64,000 nt of DNA from Rostratula benghalensis. Its lineage: Eukaryota > Chordata > Aves > Charadriiformes > Rostratulidae. Of this stretch, positions 10,211 to 21,300 are shown one piece after another. The notes under the pieces were generated by a model. The model did not search any database and was not told where the DNA came from. It was given only the letters and a program-made list of their open reading frames with translations. Within the stretch, counting starts at the first letter, position 1. Each line of letters begins with the position of its first letter. Position numbers and translations under genes: made by a program. Where the stretch lies: positions 3,200,486-3,264,485 of the forward strand of contig VXAI01000035.1 of assembly GCA_013399305.1 (NCBI GenBank), written 5' to 3'.

Positions 10211-13200
10211 TTACTCATTCCCTCGCCGACTCTTCTTATGACTTTTCTTAGATCTGAAAGGGGGGGGGGGGGGGGGGGGGGGGAAGGGAAAAAGGTTATG
10301 TGAGAGCATACTCGTAATTCTTTTGAAAGAATAAGGTGATTTGTAGCAGCAAGTGGCATTTTCTGTGGTCAAAGAACACAGAGGAGAGGTACTGTAGGAA
10401 ACGTTGAAAGACCTTCACTCCCTGAGATTAAATGACAAGAGTTCCTACAGCACCCTTAAGAACACTCTTAAGACACCTTACCTTTCAGGTGATTTGGAAT
10501 GACTTCGGTGTCTGTGACTGCGGTGATGCCCTGTGAGATAAAAAGGTCACAGTTACTTCCTGGCCCCTGCAATTCTGGTTTTGTTTTGCAAATGCAATCA
10601 TCTGCCTCTGGTGACCCAGTGTCCTAGATACAACCCTCGCCTTAATTAAGCACTCCAGTTACCCTCCAGGAAAACATCCCTAAAGCATGCTCAGGGCAAT
10701 TTTTTCATGTGTTAGAGGAGTTCTCCAGTTGTGCTTTCACCCAACAGTCTTACGAGCCAGATGAAGCACCTGCACTACCTTCTAGGTACCCAGGTTTCTC
10801 TTTGCAGCAGGTGCTGTGCTGGTAGAAGGCTTCTGGAGTTAACCTGCGAGTGACAAAAATACCTGGAGATTTAGATCTTGATCTGTGGCGCCGCTCCCTG
10901 GATCTGCTCCGGTGTCGCCTTGGGCTCTTGCTGCGATGCCTCTCCCGGCGCGGTGACGGACTGAGAGAAAGGAAGCTTTTTAAAGACAGCCATACTAAAA
11001 CCACAACACCTTTTAAGATTTAATAATAGAGTAACAGCCTACCTTCTTCTCTTGGGAGAGCGGCTTCGCCTGTAATTGGGGGAGAAAACAAAAAGTTAAT
11101 AAAAAACATTAGCAGAACAAGCTGTTTAATTTCCCATATTCTCCAGCAACAGCACCAGGGCTTTCCTTGCAGTCCCCAGTTTGTGTTGCACAAGAGGCAG
11201 TACAGGCCAGTTCTGGACTGGCCCATACAGTGAGCAAACAAAGTCAGTGATGGCTTTTTCCTGGCTTATTTTCAGTAAGAACAATTAACAGGAAAACAAA
11301 GCACTTGGTTCTCCTTGATACCTTCTCTCTATATTCAAACTCAGCTCAAGTTGGCCAGCAAGTTCAGGAGTCACTGAAGGACTAGAGAAGGAGGCAGACG
11401 GGCTGACTGTGGCTGTGCACTGCACCTCCTTCATTTAGAGAACCCCTAAAGGAATTGGGAGGCACAGGAGTTTCTGGCTGAATCGTCACCTTCAGCTTCT
11501 GTGCCTCACTCCAGCCACTGCAGGACAACAGGTAAAAATACTGCTCAAGAAGAGCCGTGTCACCTTCTTGGAGACCTGCTTCGGCTCCGCCTGTAGCGCA
11601 CCACTGGGGATCTGCGGGGTTTATCAAGGTCTCTGTAGCCTCTTCGGCGGTGGTCAGGAGAGGGTACTCGCTCCAGCTGCAAACAGTGGCCAGGGAAAAA
11701 GATTCTCTAAGTCTGGTTTCATCGAGGCTTTTCTCAGTAAAAATTTTGGAACAATTGACAAAGCTCCTGCAATCAAGCTTCCCCATCCTCAAGTATTACG
11801 TGCTCAGAATTGAGCACAGCAGAATCCTAGAATGGTCTGGGTTGGAAGGGACCTTCAAGATCATGGAGTTCCAACCCCCCCACCATGGGCAGGGACACCT
11901 CCCACCAGAGCAGGTGGTGGTCATCATAACTTTCGTCATCACACATCGTTATGTTTAAATACACATATTTCAGGTAAATTGTTTTAAGCAACAGAACGGA
12001 TCCAGATTTGTGAGTGTCAGGGGACAGAGAAGCTTGACAAACACAGAGCACTTGAAAACTGCTTCAGGGTCTGACAAGTTCTCGCTTAACGGAAAATACA
12101 GGAGTTTCAAGCAGCCCCTGGTGGCTCCCCTCAAATATTTCTCACAAGTCATAAAGCATTCTGCAGTGGTTCAGCACTGGCTCTAACTATCCCCTTGCCA
12201 AATATTTCACCAACCTTATCCTCTTCTTCCTCTTCCTCCTCGCTAGATTCTACGTCGTCCATGTCTTCTTCCAAAGCACTGACACGAGGCTCGAGTTGCT
12301 CAGCTTCTTCCAGAACGTAACGTTTCTAGGAGAAAACCCAAGTAAGAATGAATACCTGAGGAGGGATCTCACGTGGCAACATCAGCTTTACACAACAAGC
12401 CAGTAGCTGATACAACCACTGCATCTGATGCCGGTAGGAGTTCAGCAGCCTTCTGCTTTCCCAAACCTGCAGTCGAGGCAGAATGATGTCGCATACGCGT
12501 TCCTCGTGGAGTAGTTCATCAATAAATTCATCCACGTGCATCAGTTCAAATTCTGGGGGGTAAAAAATACCATTGAAAAGAAGATTAATGCTAGTGGTTA
12601 GAGTAGATATTAAATACTTCAGACTATTTATGTCAAGGGGGCTGGGCAAAACAACGGTAAGGAAAATCACTAGGCCTACCTTGCAAAAAGAGGAAATTTT
12701 TATGGCTAAGATTAATAGATTCACAGTGCATAAACCCACACTCAATCAGTGTTTCTTTGGTAATTGCAGAACTGTGTTTTGGCACCCGACAGAAAACCCC
12801 AGCACTTGGGGAAAGCCAAATAAGCCAAGCATTTCTCCTTTGTACAAGTCAGCAAGACCAGCAACCGACTGCCCAAATGATGCACAAATAAAAGTGGGGT
12901 TTCAAAAAGATTGTTTTGCCGCAATTTTTCAAGCTCCTATTCCTAAATAGAGTATTTACTTCTATCTAGCGTGATACATTTTTTTACCAGAAGGTCACCT
13001 ATGAGGTATTAAGAAACCCCAGAGATGTAAAAGTGCTTACCCCCATTCCTGTTCTGACTTTTTATTTTTCGATAGTCGTTGTAGAGTGGCTCAAGGTACT
13101 TGTAGCAGTCAATGGCGGTGCCCGTCAGTCTCATGTACAGCGCACCCAGCATTCGGACATACCTGGAAAAAATAAACCAAACCCAAACTTTGTCATGGAT

Positions 13201-14334
13201 CTGATCTTTTTGCATAGTTAGCAGTTTAGATAAGAGGAGTTTTCCCCATAAATTTCTGAAGAAAATCAGTACACATAACAAATAGAATACACAACTGTTT
13301 ACATTTTCTCCTTCAAATACCCAAGTGTATATATGTAAAAAAACCCCAAACATATATATACACTCAAGTCTACATATAAAATCTTTGTGTGTGTGCGCAC
13401 TATCACTCACAAAGACAAAAGAAATACTGGGGGGGAAACAGATTAATATGGTTCCCTTAATACACCTCTTTCTAAATACTTCAGAGGGAGGTGTGTTACC
13501 CCAAAGAAAACACACTACAAAGGCAAGCCATTCCACCAGCCCCAGTGACAAGGACAGCAGTCTTTTGGAAGCAAGAGGAAGGACGGGCTTTTTAGCAAGA
13601 CGAGACTGTCAGGGCCCACTAAAAGCTAAACCCTGCACTGAGGTTCCCCTGGGTGCTTTCACAGAATCATAGCATGGTTAGAGTTGGAAGGGGCCTTAAA
13701 GATCATAAAATTCCACCCCCCCCTGCCCTGGGCAGGGACACCTCCCACCAGAGCAGGTTGCTCAAAGCCCCATCCAGCCTGGCCTTGAACACTTCCAGGG
13801 ATGGGGCAGCCACAGCTTCTCTGGGCAACCTGCTCCTGACGGGTGGTTTCATTCAGCACACCAACCAAAATGAGGGAGAACGAACAAACAAACAACAACA
13901 ACAACAACAACAAAAAAAAAAATCAAGCTATCAACTTACTTGAAGTCCTCGTTTTTTATGAACTCCACGATGATGTCTTTTTCGGGCTGGATCTGCAGCA
14001 TCTTCAGCGTCAAGCACAAGAATGGCGTCGGTTTTATGTTCCCTCCATAGACACCCCCCACGTACCTCAGCTCCATGGCCTTGTCCACCACCAGCTCGGC
14101 TTAAAAAGGGACAGAACGGGACGGGACGGGGCGGGGCAGGCCGTCAGCGCCGGCTCCTCATCCATCCCCCCCGCCCAGTCCCCTCCCGCCACACCCGGCC
14201 ATACCCGTCAGGCCGAAGCACTCCTCCTTCCAGTACTTGGACTCGTAGATGCGGGTGCGGATGATCTTCTCCACCAGGTACTGCGGGTTAGTGCCATGGA
14301 TGCTGTGCGCATCCTTCACTGTCCGGTTGGCCAT
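10211..14334 (-). CDS. PRPF38A: PRPF38A, pre-mRNA-splicing factor 38A, complete coding region
   Basis: Ten coding exons in transcription order: 14334-14205, 14099-13940, 13162-13041, 12552-12467, 12325-12215, 11676-11564, 11069-11043, 10960-10863, 10530-10482, 10253-10211 (stop TAA 10213-10211). All joints are GT-AG and phases close. The total is 939 nt, 312 aa plus stop, the length I know for human PRPF38A. The product is a B-complex spliceosomal protein that acts in the nucleus during spliceosome activation. Residues 1 to about 180 form the PRP38 domain (start MANRTVKDAHSIHGTNPQYL). An acidic run follows in exon 5 (seven Glu), then an Arg/Ser tail ending KKSRRGNE. The start codon has G at -3 and G at +4. 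The gene diverges from ORC1 and converges on TUT4. Confidence 0.96.
10260..10283 (-). repeat. 24-nt G run (C run in PRPF38A pre-mRNA) at the last splice acceptor
   Basis: Twenty-four consecutive G on the plus strand. In the PRPF38A transcript this is a pure C tract ending four bases before the CAG of the acceptor for exon 10253-10211, so it is the polypyrimidine tract. Exact length is uncertain because homopolymers are error-prone. Confidence 0.9.
11816..11930 (-). mobile_element. CR1 LINE 3' tail fragment in PRPF38A intron 5
   Basis: Reverse complement of the CR1 3' end: AATCCTAGAATGGTCTGGG, then the GGAAGGGACCTTCAAGATCA and CCATGGGCAGGGACACCTCC blocks. It is in the same orientation as PRPF38A. 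Only about 110 bases remain. Confidence 0.85.
13661..13850 (-). mobile_element. CR1 LINE 3' tail fragment in PRPF38A intron 2
   Basis: It starts with AGAATCATAGCATGGTTAGA and runs through the conserved GGGCAGGGACACCTCCCACC and GTTGCTCAAAGCCCC blocks to about 13845. It is sense relative to PRPF38A. It is 5'-truncated, as is usual for CR1. Confidence 0.9.
13883..13921. repeat. (CAA)n / poly-A simple repeat
   Basis: CAAACAA units pass into about seven ACA/CAA triplets and then an A run. It directly follows the CR1 fragment and lies just downstream of the exon 2 donor of PRPF38A, where it reads as (TTG)n. Confidence 0.85.
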
Positions 14335-14600
14335 AGCCGCCGCTCCACAGCTCCCCTCAGACTCGCGGCGGCCCGGCCCGCCCCGCTCCCCTTCCCTGAA
14401 GCGACTGCAGCTCCTTCCGCTTCCGGGGCGCCGCCGCCATCTTATCTCCGGTCTTTCACATCCCTTTCCGCCCGCGCCTTCGGGGCGCCAGGCTCAAACA
14501 TGGCGCTGGAGGGGCGCCGGGGCTTCTTCGCGCTCCTCCCCAAACCCCGCGCGCACGCCTGACGGGGCGGGGCCCTGGGTGGGCTTTGGCGCGAAATTCT
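14335..14600. promoter_or_regulatory. Divergent CpG-rich promoter between PRPF38A and ORC1
   Basis: About 250 bases separate the PRPF38A start codon (minus) from the first ORC1 exon (plus). The region is GC- and CpG-rich. Visible motifs are a CTTCCGCTTCCGG double ETS-type site near 14413-14425, a GCCGCCATCTTA YY1-type site near 14433-14444, an AACATGGCG YY1-like site near 14497-14505, and the E2F palindrome at 14585-14596. No TATA box is seen. Motif recognition is by eye. The start sites are not known. Confidence 0.75.
14585..14596. promoter_or_regulatory. Overlapping inverted E2F sites at the ORC1 transcription start region
   Basis: TTTGGCGCGAAA satisfies the E2F consensus TTTSSCGC on both strands (TTTGGCGC forward, TTTCGCGC reverse). 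Human ORC1 is a known E2F target, so cell-cycle control is the natural reading. The site lies 67-78 bases upstream of the first donor of ORC1. Confidence 0.75.
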
Positions 14601-14663
14601 ACGCTGGTGCGGGCTGTAGCTGGCGCTGCTGCCGCCGTGCGCGGGGTTCGCTGAGGCGCTGAG
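14597..14663 (+). other. ORC1: ORC1 non-coding first exon (start uncertain)
   Basis: A GC-rich stretch without ATG ends at a GAG|GTGAGT donor (14664-14665). It joins the acceptor TTTTAG before 15328, 16 bases ahead of the ORC1 start codon. The upstream boundary is a guess. Confidence 0.6.
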
Positions 14664-14870
14664 GTGAGTGGTCCTCAGGCCTGCCGCCCCTGAGGGGAGC
14701 GGGCCGGGGAGCGACCGCGGTGTCTCCTTACGGGTCCTAGCCGGTGGCGGTGGCGGCCCCGCGGGCTGGGGAGGGGGTTCCCGAGGCGGAGACTGACCTT
14801 CCCGGGGCCGTCTGAGCCGACGGGCTGCGGTGGGCGAGGGGAGAATGGCATTGGCGGGGGAAGGGAGTAG

Positions 14871-14907
14871 TGGTGGAGGAGGTGGTGGTGGTGGTGGTGG
14901 GGGGGGG
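14871..14907 (+). repeat. (GGT)n microsatellite with G run
   Basis: Imperfect GGA/GGT triplets pass into seven GGT units and nine G. The tract lies in the first ORC1 intron, close to the CpG island, and is a possible G-quadruplex on the non-template strand. Confidence 0.85.
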
Positions 14908-15343
14908 CGTCCTTCTGAACCCTGTGGGCTCCAGGGTGAAAAATTATTTCCAGGATGAAAAATTATTACTTTGGAAAAGAGAACAAAACTATAAAACTGT
15001 AGCGTAAGCCAAACAAACGTGTGCGACGGCTTCCTTCGCAGGGAGGTCTGGACCCAAACTAGCGAGGCACAGTCCTAAAGCCGCCGGCTGGACGTGAAAT
15101 AAGATGGAATTAAAGAACAATCTGCTGCTGAATATCTTCCTCTTTTCCTTCTCGCCTCAGGAGAGGCGTTTGGAGGCTTTGGGGAGGGAAGGTGGGCTTC
15201 TCTGAATCAGCCATGTGCCCCATGTTCTCCATACACACTGAAAGAACTGATGGCTTTTCTGTGTATCTGGCCCTCTTATGTATTTCCTCTTAAAAAAAAT
15301 ATATATTTGTTTGTTTGCTTGTTTTAGATTTTCATTGGGAATC

Positions 15344-18300
15344 ATGAACACCCGGCAGCAGAGCAAAATTATTTATTCCTGGTATGGACAACCTATGACC
15401 TCAGACAGAAAGCTGAGGACTTTGCAGTATGAGTAAGTAGCACTAACGTATGGCTTGCTCAGGGAAACTGAGGTCAATGAAGGTTTCTTTGCCTTTCTGA
15501 CATCGTTTGATATGGCAGGCAGTGAGAAAATGAGTAAGGTTTTGAGCCTTGTGTCATGACAGTGTATGTGTATAGCAAAAATGTCACAACGTTCTGGAAT
15601 TATAAATTGGATAATGTCTAAACAAAGCATTTAATTAGATCTGTGAGTAAGCATTAAGTGTCTACTTGAAATACATGCAAAAGCTTTTAATCAGGAAACT
15701 TGTAGACTTTGCAAGAGGGAACATAACTAGCTGTAAGACTGACAGACCTTTATGCTTTAATGATATGTGAATTATAAAGAACGTGAAATCCCACTAATCC
15801 ACATGTGTGCATCGCTTTCTAGGGGAATCATTATTAAATCAGAGAGTAGCAGAACGGAAACCTCTATACAACGTGGTGAATTTATTTTAGTAGAAGGGGA
15901 GAATGCAGATCAACCTTTTGTGGCACAACTCCTGGATTTATATGAAGATGGTAAGAGAAATAAGAATTTACCTCCTATTTGAGAAATCTTTTAAATATGC
16001 TTTTTTCATGGGGATGTATTTAGCTCGTAATTCTATACCATTGGCCTAATTTATTAAGTAAATTAAGCTTTGCTAGTCACTGCATCTGTATTCTCAGGCT
16101 CCCCAAATATTTGGAGCTGATGGCTCGTTTAAATTAGATTTGACAGATAAACAGAGAGCTTAAAGGCATTAAATTTTTATAACCCTTTTGCTTAGTTGTC
16201 TGATTTAAAAGAAGTGGTCCTTGAGGAAGACTGTATGAGCTCATACTTCATTTAGAGATTGGAGAATCCAAATGAAGCAAGAGCACTGTAGCCCTGGAAT
16301 TTGCATCTTATTAGCCAGCAGAGATTTTAGCAATAAGGTGCAAGGCTGAATAAATGAGGCTTGTTGCTTTCGTTCCTTGTAGAACTCCTCGTTTATAGAT
16401 TAAGGCAAATACTAAAGAGATAAATATTAAAAGATAAATCGTGGAAGGTGACTGATACAAAGATTGTGTCTTGAGTCTCAATTAGAAAGTACTCATTAGC
16501 TATGTCTGATTTCTTTGAACAGCTTTTGTTGTTTGATTTTGGCCATTGTGATAAGGTTTTGAGTTTTTTAAATTACTGTTAAAAAAACATAAATACATGC
16601 CAGTCCTTATTTGTTTACTACTGCAGATTTTTTGTAATACAACTGAATATTCTTTTCATGCTGGAATGGAACTGGTGAAACTTCCTTGAAAACAAGATTT
16701 TCCTTTTGTTATGTATTTTTGATAAATTTGTTAAAGATATGTGACTTTGTTTTTCATTCAAAGATGAACACCCTCAAATGTAGAGAGGCACTTAATATTG
16801 GATTATAATACGTTTCAAATGTTTATTTTAAGTCTACACTGAATCTATTTGTAGTATTTATTCAGATTTTCTTCTAGACACTTGAAATGCAGGATTCTCT
16901 GGTTTGTTAGGCAGTTAATAAATTGCATTTTTGGTTCACCTCTAAAATAACATTGAAATTACAAATACTGTTTTGAAATTTCTCACTTCTCCTTTTATGT
17001 CACCGCTTTCAGTTAGCAGGGTCTGATGAGAACACATTTATGCAAATAAAGAACCTCTTCGTTTGTGATAGTGAACTGGTGGATCAGCTGGTCTGCAGGC
17101 ATGTTGTGACAGAAAGCCCTATGTAGGTGTTATTTTAGTCCTTAAAAGTCTCAATTCAGATATTTTAATTTACTTAGAAAGTAGGAATTGTAATCTCTTA
17201 CTAGATGCTTTCTCACTTGTGTGAGGGGGGATTTCTATCCTCGGTGGCATTTCAGGTAAAGGTTGGATAATAACTATTTGCAATACAACAACATTCTTAG
17301 TGTTCACTGACTTGGTTGTTTTTTTTTTTTTCATTGTTACAGGTGCTCAGGGGAAACATGCAGTCGTGCAGTGGTTCTGTCATGTTACAGAAATACCTCA
17401 CAATAAGCGGAAACTGCTTAAAAGAGAGGTTTCTTCCCAAGAGGTGTTTTTTGATCAAGTTTCTTGCTATGACGTTGATATTGCTGTGGAGACCATTATT
17501 AAAAGTGTCATGGTACGTACTGTAGCCCCTCTATACATTGTGGGGAAGAAAGAATGAAACAATTTGAAAAGCACAGTAGAACAGTTGAGGCTACTTCATT
17601 CCCTCCCAAACCAAATGTGTGGTGTATGCTTGTTAATGCAGTTAACTTAGGGAGGGGATAGTTGAGAACTGTTGAGATTCCATCTTTCCTCCCATCCCAA
17701 AATGATATTGGTTGTTGGCAACCAGCTGATTTAGAGGTTTGGATGGGAAGCAATAAAGTGAATGGGGGGGGTGTCCTGTAGAGCAATAAACTTGTGTGAG
17801 TGTAAATGTAGTTTGAAGGTGTCGCCCTGAATAATGAAGGATTGCATGAGTTCCAGTAGTAAGATCTGTGAACAGGAAACAGTTGAATGTTAAATTAATT
17901 GTATACGTTAAGGTATCTGTGTTTTGGTATTTTCTGTTTTTACAGGTAATACCGCTACATCCGGGGGAGGAAATACCTGTTTCACTAAACAAGGAACAGA
18001 TTTTCTATGTCAAACAGTCTTGGGATGGGAAATGCTTTAAGAATTTGTCCCCTGACACATTCTCTAAGCTGAAAGAAGCCAGTAAGAAACAAGGTGGCAT
18101 CCCAAACTATACGAAGTCATTGATTCCTTCAGACTTGGTTTCCCCGCTGAAGAGAGAGACAGAGAGAGTTGTCCGGAGTGCCACAAAACCAAAAAATGTT
18201 GAGTTGGAAATAGAGTCAAAGCATTCTGCTTCCAAGTCCTCCCTCGCTAAGGAGAGACATTCACAAAGAGTGGCTAATGGCATGAAAACCCCAACAGCAA

Positions 18301-21300
18301 GGAAGAAGTTAGAGTTAAACAGTATGTATATGGCAATACTCTGTATGTTCAGTAGTTTGGAAAGTATTATGTTTTGTGCCTCCTCATTTTGAGTAGTTCA
18401 AACAATGGTAACGTGTAACACCGATATTTTCAGCTGCCAAGTTCAGGCTTTGGGGTTACCCCAAGCCTTTTTGGCTGCATCAGTTGTTTGTCTTATGCCT
18501 GTTACTTCAACCAACTGTACTGCTTATATTCAATTAAAATGCAGATGTTTTATTCATAACTGGTCAGTCCAAGTTACAGTTGTTGACATCAACTTGCTGG
18601 CACTAAGTAGTTGTTGGCTCTAAGTTTCAGCTTGTTGGCTGAAGTACTACCAGTCAGCCCAACTTGAGCTCAGGACATCTCACTTCAGCCTTCCAGCTGA
18701 ACTGCTGGGATGTTTACATTGAGCTGGTTGAATAAGTACGTTTGATCCTATGTAACATGTTGTGGTTTTAAAGTGGAGCCTGAGCAAAGTTGTAAGTGAC
18801 AGAGGTGGGTTAGAAAATTAAAAAAACCCACCCAAACAACCAAACCCCCTGAATTTATATTTGATTTAATCATCTTTTTAGACAAAACGTGTGCCTTCTG
18901 TATGTATTCAGCTCCTGGAGTGTAATGCTCTTTTCATTTAAATGACAACCACTGAGCCAGTCGTACCATGTCTTCTGAAAGTTAACCAAACCAGCCATAT
19001 TAAAACCTGACAGAAGTTCATTTTCCTCTTGATTCCTAGGTCCCCCAAGATCTCCTAAAGGCAGGCTCCTGGGATGTGAAGTTTTGGAGCTTTTGGATGA
19101 TGACTGCGATGATGTAGCACCATTAGAGCCATCAGCCACTAAAAGAAAAGTGAAATTCACTGGCATTTTGGGCTCACCACCAAAAATTCCTTGCACCAAC
19201 AACAAGTCAAAGCCAACGTTCGATACTGCAGAGCACTGTCAGAGGTTCAGTGATACAATACGATTATCCCCCTATTCTAAGGCCAAAGAATCCAGTGAGA
19301 AAGGCAAGAATTGTAATGTGAAAGAGGACACGATACAGTAAGTGTTAGCCTCTTAATGAGTATTTTTGTATGGGTTTTCTATTTGTATCTAGTTCTCTAA
19401 AGCACGTGGATGAAGAGCTTCTGGAGAGAAGCAGATGAAGTCTCTGTGCATACCGAGTTGTGCCTTTAAAGTTGTCTTTAAAAATGGACATAGGCAGCTC
19501 ATGGTTACAAGAGCAGAGGGAAGAGGCTGGAAATGTCAGGGGATGTTAAGATGATATGAAAGGGAATTGAAGCCATATTGATTGCCATGCCTTGTGCTCA
19601 TCAGCAGGGATAAAAATCTGTTTTCCTGCAGTCATTCCCTCCTATGTCCCTGTACATGTCATACAGGGTCAAATGTGCCACTCGTGGCAACTATTGAGAT
19701 ACAGCCATAACAATTGAGCCTGAAGTTTGAAAGGCCACCTCTCCATCTTTACAAGCGTGATACAAAGAGGAAATGCAAATAGCTTTGTGTTCTTCCTTTA
19801 CAGTTTAAGTGGACATCAGGAACAGGGTACCCAGAGCCTCGTGTTGACCCCTCGTTCTCGTAGAACGTGCGCACAGAACACAAGCGCTCGCATTAGAGAG
19901 CAAGTCAGGTAAATGTTTGTGTCCATGAGACCTTATCCAGATTGCTGTTGAGAGCCTGATGCCTTGGCAGTTTGTCTAGTTTTAATAATGAAATGCAAAT
20001 GGTTTTAGAAGCAACTACATTTACAACTTAATCGTAATGTGAAAACTCTCTTTTTTGTTCAGAAACATAAAGCTCATTCATGGTCTTCAACAAAAACTGA
20101 CTTCCTTTAAACCAATCTGTTAAACAGCTATGGAAAATCAACAGTTCAAATAGAAAACGTGTTGGCTTGCTGCTTACCATTAACTACAGAAAAAGCTGAA
20201 AACGTGCCAATGATACTTTGTAGTGTGTAGAGTTGTATGTATTCTTTTTAGAACTCAAGTCACTTCTGTTTCTCATAGCATATTAAATACGCTAGAGTTG
20301 AGTGAGGAAGAGAATCTGGCTAGCTCGGACAGCTCTTACTCTTCAAGCAGTGAGGAAGAGGAGGATGACGTGCTCTGTACACCAGAAAAGAAAACTAAAC
20401 CAAGCAGGATATTAAGCACCCCAAAGTCTTCAAGGAAGTCTTCAGTTCACACTCCTGCGAAGACCCTGAAGAAAACTGTAAGGTTCCATTTAAAAGAGCT
20501 GTTGTATTATTTCTAAGCAAATTATGTGATTGCTTGATTGGAATATACCAAAGTTAGGTACCTGAACCTCTTAGCTTTTCACGAAAGGCTGTCTTGATTC
20601 ATATATTTTGTATGAATAGGTTATGCAAATGTATAAAACAGTTGTGTATTGTGAATGTTGTGATGATGTTGATCAGAAAACTGTAGCCTAAATAGGTGAA
20701 AATGTTTGGGCTGAAACTGAACAAACTGGTGGGTCCTTTTATGGCCACCATTTTTACTTTCATTGTAAGCTGAGCCACTCTGTTTCTGTGCCCTCTGTAC
20801 TGAGTGCAGTCTAGATGTATAGCTGAAAGCTGTAAGAGCAACTTTGTGCTTGGCAGTAGAGCTGCCCTGATTCTTGAAGGTTTACCAATGTGTGAACGCT
20901 TGCCCACACAAAAGAGGTGCTCTACAGCATTCATGGCCACACCAGTGAGAGCGTGGCCAGCACTTTCTTACGGTGTCCTGGCTGCTCATGGAGATGGGAT
21001 TCCAGGCTACGTGAACCTTAGGCCTGACTCATTCAGACTATTTTCAATATCCCAGCCTTACTGTCATTGACATACTGTCAATGGCTAATATTTTTTTTAT
21101 GAAATGTCTAACATGGAAATCCTAGTGTAACTAGAACTTGTTAGCACAACAGGGCAGAATAATTAAGGTACCATACGGCTCTTTTCTCTGGACAATGAAA
21201 TTCAGATGGATCAATTTCTATTTGCTTGCTGTTCCTTAAGAATCGGATCACTTTGTAACACAGCACTTCAGAAAGGCATGAAGAAATTAAAAATTCTGTA

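Noticed and set aside
13843..14562. Plus-strand frame of 239 codons over PRPF38A exons 1-2 and the promoter
   Set aside because: It is antisense to well-supported PRPF38A exons and begins in a (CAA)n repeat. High GC removes stops.
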